Source: Streptomyces shenzhenensis
GTDB taxonomy: Bacteria > Actinomycetota > Actinomycetes > Streptomycetales > Streptomycetaceae
DNA: 64,000 nt
Reading direction: 5' to 3'
Assembly (NCBI RefSeq): GCF_003688995.1
Contig: NZ_PENI01000010.1
Coordinates: 62,001 to 126,000, forward strand
Shown: positions 26,306-37,231 of the stretch, in pieces
How positions within the stretch are numbered: position 1 is the stretch's first letter
How the letters are laid out: each line of letters opens with the position of its first letter
The notes under the pieces: generated by a model
Told to the model about the DNA's origin: nothing
Database searches by the model: none
Seen by the model: the letters and a program-made list of their open reading frames with translations, nothing else
Made by a program: the position numbers and the translations under genes

Positions 26306-27367
26306 GTGAAGAAGACCTCGACCCGGTTGGCCGACGGTCGTGAGCTGATCTACTACGACCTGCGGGACGACACGGTGCGCAGCGCGGTGGACCGCCGGCC
26401 GCTCGACCGGACCGTGACGACCTCCGAGATCCGCCACGACCCGCTGCTCGGCGACGCCGTCGCCGTCGCCTCGCACCGCCAGGGCCGCACCTACCACCCG
26501 CCCGCCGACGAGTGCCCGCTGTGCCCTACGCAAGGCGACCGGCTGAGCGAGATCCCCGACTCCTCCTACGACGCCGTCGTCTTCGAGAACCGCTTCCCGT
26601 CACTGGCCGGCGACTCCGGCCGCTGCGAGGTCGTCTGCTTCACCTCGGACCACGACGCCTCCTTCGCGGACCTGAGCGAGGACCAGGCCAGGCTCGTCCT
26701 GGACGCGTGGACCGACCGGACCTCGGAGCTGTCCCATCTGCCCGCCGTGGAGCAGGTGTTCTGCTTCGAGAACCGCGGCGCGGAGATCGGCGTGACGCTC
26801 GGGCACCCGCACGGCCAGATCTACGCCTACCCGTTCACCACCCCGCGCACCGCGCTGATGCTGCGTTCCCTGGCGGCACACAAGGAGGCGACCGGCGGCG
26901 AGAACCTCTTCGACGCCGTCCTGGAGCGTGAACTCGCCGGTGCACGGGTCGTCCTGGAGAGTGACCACTGGGCGGCCTTCGTGCCGTACGCGGCGCACTG
27001 GCCGTACGAGGTCCACCTGTACCCGAAGCGCCGGGTACCCGATCTGCTCGGCCTCGACGAGGCGGCCCGCACAGAGTTCCCCCAGGTTTATCTGGAACTC
27101 TTGAAGCGATTCGACCGGATCTTCGGCGAGGGTGAGCCCCGGACGCCCTACATCGCGGCCTGGCACCAGGCCCCGTTCGGCGCGCTGGACGAGTTCGACG
27201 GTGTGACGCGTGACGACTTCGCGCTCCACCTGGAGCTTTTCACCATCCGCCGGACATCGGGCAAGCTGAAGTTCCTCGCGGGCTCCGAGTCGGGCATGAG
27301 CGTGTTCATCAACGACGTCCCGCCGGAGCGCGCGGCCGAGCGACTGCGAGAGGTAGCGAGTTCATGA
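26306..27367 (+). CDS. galT: Galactose-1-phosphate uridylyltransferase GalT
   Basis: A 353-residue HIT-superfamily enzyme of the Leloir pathway that exchanges UMP between UDP-glucose and galactose-1-phosphate. The catalytic [11 protein letters not shown] motif (His-Pro-His-Gly-Gln) is intact, and CPLCPTQ near residue 70 supplies a metal-binding Cys pair. The GTG at 26306 is preceded by GAGGAG at close spacing. The stop overlaps galE in an ATGA junction, giving the classical streptomycete galT-galE-galK operon. Confidence 0.96.
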   Translation: MKKTSTRLADGRELIYYDLRDDTVRSAVDRRPLDRTVTTSEIRHDPLLGDAVAVASHRQGRTYHPPADECPLCPTQGDRLSEIPDSSYDAVVFENRFPSLAGDSGRCEVVCFTSDHDASFADLSEDQARLVLDAWTDRTSELSHLPAVEQVFCFENRGAEIGVTLGHPHGQIYAYPFTTPRTALMLRSLAAHKEATGGENLFDAVLERELAGARVVLESDHWAAFVPYAAHWPYEVHLYPKRRVPDLLGLDEAARTEFPQVYLELLKRFDRIFGEGEPRTPYIAAWHQAPFGALDEFDGVTRDDFALHLELFTIRRTSGKLKFLAGSESGMSVFINDVPPERAAERLREVASS

Positions 27368-28332
27368 GCGGCAAGTATCTGGTCACCGGGGGCGCGGGCT
27401 ACGTCGGCAGCGTGGTGGCCCGGCATCTGCTGGAGGCCGGTCACGAGGTCACCGTCCTCGACAACCTCTCCACCGGCTTCCGCGAGGGCGTCCCCGCCGG
27501 GGCCGCCTTCGTCGAGGGGGACATCCGCGACGCCGCCAAGTGGCTCGACGCGTCCTACGACGGCGTCCTGCACTTCGCCGCCTCCTCCCAGGTCGGTGAG
27601 TCGGTCGTGCGGCCCGAGAAGTACTGGGACAACAACGTCGGCGGCACCATGGCGCTGCTCGGCGCCATGCGCGAGGCGGGCGTGCGCAGGCTGGTCTTCT
27701 CCTCCACGGCCGCCACCTACGGCGAGCCGGAGGAGGTCCCGATCGTCGAGACCGCGCCGACGAAGCCGACCAGCCCCTACGGCGCCACCAAGCTCGCCGT
27801 CGACCACATGATCACGGGCGAGGCGGCGGCCCACGGCCTCGGCGCCGTCTCCCTGCGCTACTTCAACGTGGCCGGCGCGTACGGCGCCCACGGCGAGCGG
27901 CACGACCCCGAGTCGCATCTGATCCCCCTCGTGCTCCAGGTCGCCCAGGGCAGGCGCGACGCCATCTCGGTGTACGGCGACGACTACCCGACCCCGGACG
28001 GCACCTGCATCCGCGACTACATCCACGTCGCCGACCTGGCCGAGGCCCATCTGCTGGCGCTGCGGGCCGCCGCCCCGGGCGAGCACCTGATCTGCAACCT
28101 CGGCAACGGCAACGGCTTCTCGGTGCGCGAGGTCATCGAGACCGTCCGCCGGGTCACCGGCCACCCCGTCCCGGAGGTCGCCGCCCCGCGCCGCGGCGGC
28201 GACCCGGCGGTGCTGGTGGCCTCGGCCCGGACGGCACACGAGAAGCTGGGCTGGAACCCGTCCCGCGCGGACCTCGCGGGGATCGTCGCGGACGCATGGG
28301 AGTTCGCGCAGAGCATCGCGGAGGAGCGGTAG
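27364..28332 (+). CDS. galE: UDP-glucose 4-epimerase GalE
   Basis: A 322-residue short-chain dehydrogenase-like epimerase that interconverts UDP-galactose and UDP-glucose. The NAD-binding [16 protein letters not shown] opens the protein and the catalytic Ser/Thr...Tyr-xxx-Lys appears as SSTAAT and SPYGATK. The C-terminal substrate domain contains [19 protein letters not shown], a hallmark of GalE. The ATG overlaps the galT stop, and the last base of its stop codon is the first base of the galK GTG. Confidence 0.96.
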   Translation: MSGKYLVTGGAGYVGSVVARHLLEAGHEVTVLDNLSTGFREGVPAGAAFVEGDIRDAAKWLDASYDGVLHFAASSQVGESVVRPEKYWDNNVGGTMALLGAMREAGVRRLVFSSTAATYGEPEEVPIVETAPTKPTSPYGATKLAVDHMITGEAAAHGLGAVSLRYFNVAGAYGAHGERHDPESHLIPLVLQVAQGRRDAISVYGDDYPTPDGTCIRDYIHVADLAEAHLLALRAAAPGEHLICNLGNGNGFSVREVIETVRRVTGHPVPEVAAPRRGGDPAVLVASARTAHEKLGWNPSRADLAGIVADAWEFAQSIAEER

Positions 28333-29495
28333 TGGGGGCACAGCAGGTGCGGGACGGCTTCGTCGGGCTGTACGGAGCCGAGCCCGAGGGCGTCTGGTCG
28401 GCGCCCGGCCGGGTCAACCTGATCGGCGAGCACACCGATTACAACGACGGCTTCGTGATGCCGTTCGCGCTGCCGCACACGACCGTCGCGGCCGTCTCGC
28501 GCCGCACCGACGGCGTGCTGCGGCTGCACTCGGCGAACACCACGGCCGGCGCGGACGGGGTGGTGGAACTCCCGCTCACCGCGCTGGCCCCGGAGTCCGA
28601 CCGGAACTGGACGGCGTACCCCGCGGGCGTGGTCTGGGCCCTGCGCGCGGCGGGCCACCCGGTGACCGGCGCCGACATCCACCTGGCCTCGACGGTCCCG
28701 ACGGGCGCCGGCCTGTCGTCGTCGGCCGCCCTGGAGGTCGTGGTCGCGCTCGCCCTGAACGACCTGTACGGGCTCGGCCTCCAGCGCTGGCAGCTGGCCC
28801 GGCTGTGCCAGCGCGCTGAGAACGTCTACGTCGGCGCGCCCACCGGCATCATGGACCAGACCGCCGCCGCGTGCTGCGTCGAGGGCCACGCCCTGTTCCT
28901 CGACACCCGTGACCTGTCCCAGCGCCAGATCCCCTTCGACCTGGCCGCCGAGGGCATGCGCCTGCTGGTCGTCGACACCCGGGTCAAGCACGCCCACAGC
29001 GACGGCGAGTACGGCAAGCGGCGGGCCGGCTGCGAGAAGGGCGCGGCCCTGCTGGGCGTGGACGCGCTGCGGGACGTGCCGTACGACGGGCTCGACGCCG
29101 CGCTGGCCCGGCTCGGCGACGAGGAGGAGGTGCGCCGGCTGGTGCGCCACGTCGTCACCGAGGACGAGCGGGTGGAGCGGGTCGTGTCCCTGCTGGAGTC
29201 CGGCGACACCCGCGCCATCGGCCCGGTCCTGACCGAGGGCCACGCCTCCCTGCGGGACGACTTCCGTATCTCCTGCCCCGAACTGGACCTGGTGGTCGAC
29301 ACGGCCCTCGAGGCGGGCGCGCTGGGCGCGCGGATGACCGGCGGCGGCTTCGGCGGCTCGGCGATCGTCCTGGCCGAGGCGAGCGGCATCGACGCGATCA
29401 CCAAGGCGGTCGAGGCCGCGTTCGCCGCGGCGGACTTCACGGCCCCGCGCACCTTCGAGGCGGTGCCCGCGGCGGGCGCCCGCCGGCTGGTGTGA
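28332..29495 (+). CDS. galK: Galactokinase GalK
   Basis: A 387-residue GHMP kinase that phosphorylates galactose at C1. It carries the galactokinase signature GRVNLIGEHTDYNDG, the ATP-binding PTGAGLSSSAALEV loop and the C-terminal GGGFGGSAI motif. The GTG start shares a base with the galE stop, so translation is coupled. A shorter reading from an internal GTG would lose little, but the overlap supports 28332. It is convergent with a GNAT gene only 10 bp away. Confidence 0.96.
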   Translation: MGAQQVRDGFVGLYGAEPEGVWSAPGRVNLIGEHTDYNDGFVMPFALPHTTVAAVSRRTDGVLRLHSANTTAGADGVVELPLTALAPESDRNWTAYPAGVVWALRAAGHPVTGADIHLASTVPTGAGLSSSAALEVVVALALNDLYGLGLQRWQLARLCQRAENVYVGAPTGIMDQTAAACCVEGHALFLDTRDLSQRQIPFDLAAEGMRLLVVDTRVKHAHSDGEYGKRRAGCEKGAALLGVDALRDVPYDGLDAALARLGDEEEVRRLVRHVVTEDERVERVVSLLESGDTRAIGPVLTEGHASLRDDFRISCPELDLVVDTALEAGALGARMTGGGFGGSAIVLAEASGIDAITKAVEAAFAAADFTAPRTFEAVPAAGARRLV

Positions 29496-29505
29496 CCGGC
29501 CCGGG

Positions 29506-29949
29506 TCAGCCCAGTCGCCTGGTCAGGGTGTACTCGGTGATCCCCGGCGGATAGTCGGGGATCACGCACACCACCTCGTAGCCCTGCTTGCGGTAGAACT
29601 CCGGCGCCTGGAAGTCCCAGGTCTCCACACGGGCGGCCCGGCAGCCCCGGTCCTGGCCGGCCAGCCGCTCGGCCTCCCCGAGCAGACGCCCGCCGAGGCC
29701 CGCCCCGCGGTGCCGGGCGTCGACCCAGAGGTAGGTCACATGCAGCCAGCCCGCCCAGGTGTGGCCGACCAGTCCGCCGGCCAGTCGGCCCGAGGCGTCC
29801 AGCGCCCAGACGTGGAGGGGCACTTCGCGTGCGCCGGGGGTGCCGCTCAGGGCGGCCAGGACGGGGGACGCCGCCGTATTGGTCTCCCGCAGCCGGGAAC
29901 GGAGCAGATCGCGTCGGGCCTTGTCGACTTCTGCCTCAATACGAAACAT
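29506..29949 (-). CDS. GNAT family N-acetyltransferase
   Basis: A 147-residue acetyl-CoA-dependent acetyltransferase. The acetyl-CoA-binding motif A is seen as RHRGAGLGGRLLGEAE, preceded by strand 4 LHVTYLWVDA and followed by the C-terminal PEFYRKQGYEVV typical of GNATs. I chose the ATG at 29949: on the minus strand a TATGGT hexamer ends 7 nt before it and there is no Shine-Dalgarno, so it is probably leaderless. An in-frame ATG at 29961 is possible. The acceptor substrate is unknown. Confidence 0.85.
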   Translation of the reverse strand: MFRIEAEVDKARRDLLRSRLRETNTAASPVLAALSGTPGAREVPLHVWALDASGRLAGGLVGHTWAGWLHVTYLWVDARHRGAGLGGRLLGEAERLAGQDRGCRAARVETWDFQAPEFYRKQGYEVVCVIPDYPPGITEYTLTRRLG

Positions 29950-29956
29950 GCGGCAC

Positions 29957-29962
29957 ACCATA
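29957..29962 (-). promoter_or_regulatory. -10-like TATGGT, leaderless promoter candidate for the GNAT gene
   Basis: Read on the minus strand, TATGGT is followed by 7 nt and then the ATG at 29949. Confidence 0.35.
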
Positions 29963-30185
29963 AACGCGTCGGGCGGCCAGTTCTGCACATCACCTTCCGC
30001 CGACGGCACCCGGCCGTACGCTGATGAGCGGCACCGGTGGGGGCCGGTGCTGATCAGGGGGCGAGACGGGCGGGTACGACGCCCGCGGCGGGGGTAGCAG
30101 TGACTGCACGGCGGCGGCCGTGCGGCCGGTCCCGCCGACCACAGCGTCGTACCCACCAGGTCGCCGCTCTTCTGACCTTGGGGTG

Positions 30186-30211
30186 TCCCCTGCTCTTCGA
30201 GAGCGTGGGGA
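30186..30211 (+). promoter_or_regulatory. Hairpin overlapping the ribosome-binding site of the second LuxR gene
   Basis: TCCCCTGCTC (30186-30195) pairs with GAGCGTGGGGA (30201-30211) around TTCGA. The right arm runs into the AAGGGGG ribosome-binding site of the gene at 30222. The hairpin is related to the dispersed element at 31085-31125. In an RNA it could mask the ribosome-binding site, which is an inference from the sequence only. Confidence 0.4.
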
Positions 30212-30221
30212 AGGGGGTTTC

Positions 30222-30995
30222 ATGGTTCGCATCCGAGTCCTGGTCGTGGACGACCACCGCATCTTCGCCGAGTCGCTCGCCGCCGCCCTGGCCGCCGAGC
30301 CGGACGTGGAGGTCTCCGCGGCCGGCAGCGGTCCGGCGGCGCTGCGCTGCCTGGAGCGGGCGGCCGGCGAGGGCCGCCGCTATGACGTGCTGCTCGTCGA
30401 CGCCGACCTGGGCGGCCGGCTGCCCGGCGCCCGGCCGGCGGTGCCGGTGCAGGCGAGCAACGAAGAGGGGCTGGTGGACGGGATCTCGCTGGTCGCGGGC
30501 GTCCGTTCGGCACACCCCGGCGTACGGACCGTGGTCCTCGCCGAACGGGACGACCCGCGCCGCGCCGCCCTCGCGCTCCAGGCCGGCGCCTCCGGCTGGG
30601 TCGCCAAGGACTGCTCGCTGTCCCGGCTGCTCAACGTCATCCGGGGCGTCCTGCGCGACGAGACGCATCTGCCGCCCGCGCTGCTCACCGGTGTGCTGCG
30701 GGAACTGACCGCAGCCCGCAAGCACCGCACCGAGAGCGAGCGGCTGGTCGAGTCGCTCACCCCGCGGGAGCGGGAGGTGCTGCGCTGCATGGTCGCCGGG
30801 CTCGGCCGCAAGGCGGTCGCCGAGCGGCTGTTCCTGTCCCCGCACACCGTGCGCACCCACATGCAGAACGTGCTCGGCAAGCTGGGCGTCCACTCCACCC
30901 TCGCCGCCGTGGCCCTGGCCCGCCGGGCGGGAGTGGGGCCGGCCGACCTGGAGCCTGCCGGGCGGCTCAGGCCGGAGGAGACCAACAGCGCCTGA
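30222..30995 (+). CDS. LuxR/NarL-type response regulator
   Basis: A 257-residue two-component-type regulator. The receiver domain has the acidic pair D10-D11 in VVDDHRIFAESL, the phospho-acceptor candidate D60 in DVLLVDADLGG and a lysine in GWVAKDC, so unlike the regulator before galT it looks phosphorylatable. An unusual insertion (about residues 63-85, Pro/Arg-rich) separates strand 3 from the next helix. The HTH at about 180-240 is complete (LTPREREVLRCM, SPHTVRTHMQNVLGKLGVHS). The ATG at 30222 has AAGGGGG upstream. No histidine kinase gene is adjacent. Confidence 0.9.
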   Translation: MVRIRVLVVDDHRIFAESLAAALAAEPDVEVSAAGSGPAALRCLERAAGEGRRYDVLLVDADLGGRLPGARPAVPVQASNEEGLVDGISLVAGVRSAHPGVRTVVLAERDDPRRAALALQAGASGWVAKDCSLSRLLNVIRGVLRDETHLPPALLTGVLRELTAARKHRTESERLVESLTPREREVLRCMVAGLGRKAVAERLFLSPHTVRTHMQNVLGKLGVHSTLAAVALARRAGVGPADLEPAGRLRPEETNSA

Positions 30996-31024
30996 ACCAG
31001 GTCCGGTGAAGTCCGCTGCGGTTC

Positions 31025-31130
31025 GGCAGCGCCCCGAAGGGGCGCGGGGCTGTATCCACATGCGGCTCCGCCGCGATGGGGGTCCCCCCTGTTCGAGCGA
31101 AGCCGAGAACTTGGGGGAGCGACCGGCCAC
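31025..31130. repeat. Dispersed Streptomyces hairpin repeats between convergent genes
   Basis: Two elements lie side by side. A short copy of the GCGCCCC-GAA-GGGGCGC hairpin repeat is at about 31028-31050. At 31080-31125 a second hairpin has outer arms rich in C (GGTCCCCCC) and G (TTGGGGGAG) and inner arms GTTC and GAAC. They separate the 3' ends of the LuxR and MarR genes and could stop transcription from both sides. Confidence 0.65.
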
Positions 31131-31180
31131 GCGGTGCCGCGGACGACCGACGGTACATCGCGGCAGTTCCAGCGGAGCGC

Positions 31181-31678
31181 TCAGCCGGGGATGTTGTCGA
31201 ACGGGGCGGTCAACTGGCGTAGCAGTGCGGCCAGTTCGGTGCGCTGGGCGCGGGAGAGCTCCGCGAGGATCGCCCGCTCCTGCTCCAGCAGGCCCGCCAG
31301 CGCCTGGTCCGCGCGGTCCTGGCCCTCCTGGGTGAGGCGGACCAGCACGCCGCGCCGGTCGCTGGGGTCGGGCAGCCGCTCGACCAGGCCCTTCTTGGTC
31401 AGCCGGTCGATGCGGTTGGTCATCGTGCCCGAGGTGACCAGGGTCTGGGTGAGCAGCTGCCCGGGGGAGAGCTGATAGGGCGTGCCCGCCCGCCTGAGCG
31501 CGGTCAGAACGTCGAACTCCCAGGGCTCCAGATGATGCTCGGCGAACGCCAGCCGGCGTGCCCGGTCCAGGTGCCGGGCCAGCCTGCTCACCCGGCTCAG
31601 CACCTCAAGCGGTTCCACGTCGAGGTCCGGGCGCTCCCGGCGCCATGCTGCGACCAGCCGATCGACCTCGTCCTCCAT
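31181..31678 (-). CDS. MarR family transcriptional regulator
   Basis: A 165-residue winged-helix regulator of the MarR family, which usually dissociates from DNA on binding phenolic ligands or on oxidation. The wHTH region has LTALRRAG, TMTNRIDRLTKKGLVER and the wing DPSDRRGVLVRLT (about residues 70-125), flanked by N- and C-terminal dimerisation helices. The ATG at 31678 is chosen because the family begins here and TACACT lies 7 nt upstream. Palindromic operator candidates sit just upstream. No cysteine is evident in the regulator, so an OhrR-type redox switch is unlikely. Confidence 0.88.
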   Translation of the reverse strand: MEDEVDRLVAAWRRERPDLDVEPLEVLSRVSRLARHLDRARRLAFAEHHLEPWEFDVLTALRRAGTPYQLSPGQLLTQTLVTSGTMTNRIDRLTKKGLVERLPDPSDRRGVLVRLTQEGQDRADQALAGLLEQERAILAELSRAQRTELAALLRQLTAPFDNIPG

Positions 31679-31685
31679 GGCGATC

Positions 31686-31741
31686 AGTGTAGTGGTTGTG
31701 TCGACATGAAGTCTCTTGAGGCCAAGTGTCTTGACGTCAAG
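31686..31741 (-). promoter_or_regulatory. Promoter and palindromic operator candidates of the MarR gene
   Basis: Minus-strand TACACT (31691-31686) lies 7 nt before the ATG. Further upstream are a perfect 12-bp palindrome CTTGACGTCAAG (31730-31741) and a weaker relative CTTGAGGCCAAG (31715-31726), centred 15 bp apart. Palindromes built on CTTGA/TCAAG are typical MarR-family sites, so autoregulation is likely. Confidence 0.5.
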
Positions 31742-31767
31742 GTATATCCCACGAGGAAGCCACAGGT

Positions 31768-32442
31768 CTAGGACTTGCGGTGCCCGATCAGGCGCGGCTT
31801 CTGCTCCAGGCCGTCCAGGCCGTGCCACGCCAGGTTCACCAGGTGCGCGGCCACCTCGGCCTTCTTCGGCCGGCGCACGTCAAGCCACCACTGGCCGGTC
31901 AGCGCGACCATGCCGACCAGGGCCTGGGCGTACAACGGAGCCAGCTTCGGATCAAAACCGCGGCTCTTGAACTCGCGGCCCAGGATGTCCTCCACCTGGG
32001 TGGCGATGTCCGAGATGAGAGACGCGAAGGAGCCCGTCGACTGCGGGATGGGGGAGTCACGGACCAGGATCCGGAAGCCGTCCGTGTACTCCTCGATGTA
32101 GTCCAGGAGCGCGAAGGCCGCCTGCTCGCACAGCTCACGCGGATGGCCGGCCGTCAGCGAGCCGGTGACCATGTCCAGCAGCCGGCGCATCTCACGGTCG
32201 ACCACCACCGCGTACAGCCCCTCCTTGCCGCCGAAGTGCTCGTAGACCACCGGCTTGGACACCCCGGCCTTCGCCGCGATCTCCTCCACCGACGTGCCTT
32301 CGAAGCCTTTCGCCGCGAAGAGGGTGCGACCGATCTCCAGCAGCTGCTGGCGGCGCTCGGCACCGGTCATACGGGTGCGACGCGCTCGCCGCGGCTTCTC
32401 GGGACTGGGGGTGCTGGAGTCGGTCGCCACGGCGTCAATCAT
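31768..32442 (-). CDS. TetR family transcriptional regulator, probable regulator of the desaturase operon
   Basis: A 224-residue regulator. The N-terminal HTH is classic TetR: RRQQLLEIGRTLFAAKGFEG followed by TSVEEIAAKAGVSKPVVYEHF (about residues 28-75). The remaining helices form the ligand domain. The ATG overlaps the stop of the desaturase gene (ATGA), so the two are co-translated. By analogy with regulators of fatty-acid desaturases in Pseudomonas and mycobacteria, it may sense acyl-CoA composition. Palindromes over the desaturase promoter are candidate sites. Confidence 0.9.
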   Translation of the reverse strand: MIDAVATDSSTPSPEKPRRARRTRMTGAERRQQLLEIGRTLFAAKGFEGTSVEEIAAKAGVSKPVVYEHFGGKEGLYAVVVDREMRRLLDMVTGSLTAGHPRELCEQAAFALLDYIEEYTDGFRILVRDSPIPQSTGSFASLISDIATQVEDILGREFKSRGFDPKLAPLYAQALVGMVALTGQWWLDVRRPKKAEVAAHLVNLAWHGLDGLEQKPRLIGHRKS

Positions 32443-33446
32443 GCCGTCTTCGCGGTCTCCGTCCCGCGCCGGGAGCCTTCTTCCCCGGTGTTGCGGCGCG
32501 AATCGATACGTGAGCGTGACGGCCAGCGCACGTCGTACGCCCAGCCGAGCAGCTCGAACCAGCGGATGATCCGCGCCGAGGAGTCCACCTGACCCCGCTC
32601 CACACCGTGCCGCGCCGAGGTCGGGTCGGCGTGGTGCAGGTTGTGCCAGGACTCGCCGCACGACAGGACCGCAAGCCACCACACATTGCCCGAGCGGTCC
32701 CGCGACTTGAAGGGCCGCTTGCCGACGGCGTGGCAGATCGAGTTGATCGACCAGGTCACGTGGTGCAGCAGCGCCACCCGGACCAGGGACCCCCAGAAGA
32801 ACGCCGTGCACGCGCCCCACCAGGACATCGTGACCAGGCCGCCGATCAGCGGGGGCAGCAGCAGCGACACCAGCGTCCACAGAATGAACTGGCGGGAGAT
32901 CGCACGGATCGCCCCGTCCTTGATCAGATCCGGCGCGTACTTGTCCTGCGGCGTCTGCTCCTCGTCGAACATCCAGCCGATATGGGCCCACCACAGGCCC
33001 TTGATCAGGGCGGGCACGGTCTCCCCGTAACGCCACGGAGAATGCGGGTCACCGTCCGCGTCCGAGAACTTGTGGTGCTTGCGGTGATCGGCCACCCAGC
33101 GCACCAGGGGACCCTCGACCGCAAGCGACCCCATGATCGCCAGGGCGATCCGCAGCGGCCGCTTCGCCTTGAACGAACCATGCGTGAAATAACGGTGGAA
33201 ACCGATCGTGATGCCATGGCAGCCGAGGAAGTAGAAGAAGACCAGCAGGCCGAGGTCCAGCCAGCTGACCCCCCAGCCCCAGGCCAGCGGCACCGCGGCG
33301 ACCAGCGCGAGGAACGGGACAGTGATGAACAGCAGCAGCGTGATCTGCTCGATCGAACGCTTCTGCTCGCCACCCAGCGTGGCGGACGGCAAGGGGGAGT
33401 CGGAGGCCTTCTGGGCGTCGTCGATCACATCGGAACGGGTGGTCAT
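32439..33446 (-). CDS. Acyl-CoA/fatty-acid delta-9-type desaturase
   Basis: A 335-residue integral membrane di-iron desaturase. The three histidine boxes that bind iron are HRYFTHG (box 1), HRKHH (box 2, in [10 protein letters not shown]) and HNLHH (box 3, in [10 protein letters not shown]), with four hydrophobic segments in between. It introduces a double bond into acyl chains and so adjusts membrane fluidity, needing a ferredoxin- or oxidoreductase-type electron donor encoded elsewhere. The ATG at 33446 has AGGGGA upstream; the open frame beyond it is not conserved-looking. It is followed by the overlapping TetR gene. Confidence 0.93.
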   Translation of the reverse strand: MTTRSDVIDDAQKASDSPLPSATLGGEQKRSIEQITLLLFITVPFLALVAAVPLAWGWGVSWLDLGLLVFFYFLGCHGITIGFHRYFTHGSFKAKRPLRIALAIMGSLAVEGPLVRWVADHRKHHKFSDADGDPHSPWRYGETVPALIKGLWWAHIGWMFDEEQTPQDKYAPDLIKDGAIRAISRQFILWTLVSLLLPPLIGGLVTMSWWGACTAFFWGSLVRVALLHHVTWSINSICHAVGKRPFKSRDRSGNVWWLAVLSCGESWHNLHHADPTSARHGVERGQVDSSARIIRWFELLGWAYDVRWPSRSRIDSRRNTGEEGSRRGTETAKTA

Positions 33447-33524
33447 GGGGCGTCCCCTGTGGGGTCGAGGGTAGCGGAGGGGTAACGGGCCGCCGGAGCC
33501 GACGGGACACCGGGTGGGCCTCCC

Positions 33525-33579
33525 TACGGTTCCGTAACCTACGGCGTCGTAAGTATGGCAGCGCCGCATGCGGCGGCAA
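33525..33579 (-). promoter_or_regulatory. Desaturase promoter with two TACG palindromes
   Basis: On the minus strand TTGCCG (33579-33574) and CATACT (33557-33552) are 16 bp apart and form a plausible promoter. Right after the -10, covering the start of transcription, lie the palindrome TACGGTTCCGTA (33525-33536) and its relative TACGGCGTCGTA (33540-33551), centred 15 bp apart. A TetR dimer pair bound here would block the promoter. A further palindrome GCCGCATGCGGC lies in the spacer (33563-33574). Confidence 0.5.
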
Positions 33580-33671
33580 GAGCCCAAAAGCCTGCGCGTC
33601 CGCATGGACACCTATCCTTGGAATCGGTCGGACAGCGCGGTCCGCTCTGATTTCTTCCCGGCTGTCCCGCC

Positions 33672-33695
33672 CGTATGCGGCACCCGCCGCATACG
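33672..33695 (+). repeat. Inverted repeat in the ppc leader region
   Basis: Perfect 9-bp arms CGTATGCGG (33672-33680) and CCGCATACG (33687-33695) with a 6-nt loop lie 56 bp before the ppc start. The pair could be an operator or a leader hairpin. The rest of the 33447-33751 interval holds the divergent desaturase and ppc promoters and no gene. Confidence 0.5.
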
Positions 33696-33751
33696 GCGGA
33701 CTACCGGGTTCCCTCCCCGGACGAGCTTCAACACTGCAAGGAGCCGCACCT

Positions 33752-36457
<2,706 letters not shown>

Positions 36458-36484
<27 letters not shown>

Positions 36485-36648
36485 CCCCGGCTGCCCGACA
36501 CGAAGGTGCCTCCGCGTTTCATGCGCTGGGGGCGCCCTCGTGCGTTGTTCAGTGGATCAGCCCCGGCCGGCCGGCAGCGTGACGGAGTTGCGGCGGGCCT
36601 GCGCAACACCGGCTGACCCCGGCTGCCCGACACGAGGGTGCCCCCGTG
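36458..36648. repeat. Duplicated ppc 3' end and terminator (132-bp period)
   Basis: The last codons of ppc with its stop and the first bases downstream (36458-36516) recur at 36590-36648 with only about three mismatches over 59 bp. The copies are 132 bp apart. Each is followed by a G/C-rich hairpin and the sequence GTTGTTCAG. The second copy is out of context, so it is a non-functional duplicate of the gene end. Confidence 0.85.
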
Positions 36649-36668
36649 CTCCACGAGCCGGGGGCACC
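36637..36668. terminator. Bidirectional hairpin terminator between ppc and the convergent membrane-protein gene
   Basis: Perfect 10-bp arms GGTGCCCCCG (36637-36646) and CGGGGGCACC (36659-36668) enclose a second small stem GCTC/GAGC. It lies 10 bp beyond the stop of the converging gene and about 150 bp beyond ppc. A weaker version of the same hairpin follows the true ppc stop near 36507-36535. Confidence 0.75.
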
Positions 36669-36677
36669 GGGTGTTGT

Positions 36678-37166
36678 TCAGAGGGTCATGAAGGTCGCGG
36701 TGACCAGGAGGAGTCCGGAACCCGCGAGGATCCAGGCGATCCGGCTCAGCCGGAGTCCGCCCGCGACCACCACCGAGGCCAGCAGCAGCGCGCCGCCGAG
36801 CGGCACCCACGCGTTGAGGATGCCGGCGGGACCGGACCGTACGACCTCGTCGGTGCCCGGCTTCACCACCACCGCGTACGACTGGCCCTTGCGGATCGCG
36901 ACGGTCCGCGCGATGACCACCTCGCGGGCCTCCGCCCCCGCCGAGACCGGCGTGAACGGCCCCGAACAGGTCTCCTCCGCACAGTCCGTCACCTTGACCG
37001 TGCCGCTCTCCCGGCCCTTCGCCAGCATCACGTGCTGTGCGTCCCCCCAGGACCCCCACACGCCGGCGATCAGGAGCAACACGGTGACCGTCCCCATCGC
37101 CGCGAGCCGGCCGAACCGCAGCGCGGCGACCGAGGTCTGACGGGACGTGGTGGCAGTGGCTGGCAT
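36678..37166 (-). CDS. Small two-helix membrane protein of unknown function
   Basis: A 162-residue protein with a hydrophobic helix near residues 24-40 (MGTVTVLLLIAGVWG) and a second region of one or two helices at about 118-160. The extracytoplasmic middle carries two cysteines, DCAEETC, that may form a disulfide, and resembles the DUF3592-like layout of small actinobacterial membrane proteins; I do not recognise it with confidence. The ATG at 37166 is preferred over one at 37178 because TTGACC (37203-37198), an 18-bp spacer and AATGAT (37179-37174) form a promoter ending 7 nt before it. Confidence 0.7.
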   Translation of the reverse strand: MPATATTSRQTSVAALRFGRLAAMGTVTVLLLIAGVWGSWGDAQHVMLAKGRESGTVKVTDCAEETCSGPFTPVSAGAEAREVVIARTVAIRKGQSYAVVVKPGTDEVVRSGPAGILNAWVPLGGALLLASVVVAGGLRLSRIAWILAGSGLLLVTATFMTL

Positions 37167-37173
37167 GGCCGGG

Positions 37174-37203
37174 ATCATTGGCCATGGCCGTCCGATCGGT
37201 CAA
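37174..37203 (-). promoter_or_regulatory. Leaderless promoter candidate TTGACC-N18-AATGAT
   Basis: Read on the minus strand, TTGACC at 37203-37198 and AATGAT at 37179-37174 are 18 bp apart, followed by 7 nt and the ATG at 37166. This is one of the better -35/-10 pairs in the window. Confidence 0.5.
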
Positions 37204-37211
37204 CTCCGGAA

Positions 37212-37223
37212 GCCACCGGTGGC
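37212..37223. terminator. Palindrome directly after the pth stop
   Basis: GCCACCGGTGGC is a perfect 12-bp palindrome, extended by TCCGG and CCGGA flanks, lying 9 bp past the end of pth. It may end the glmU-prs-rplY-pth transcript. Confidence 0.4.
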
Positions 37224-37231
37224 CGGACAAG

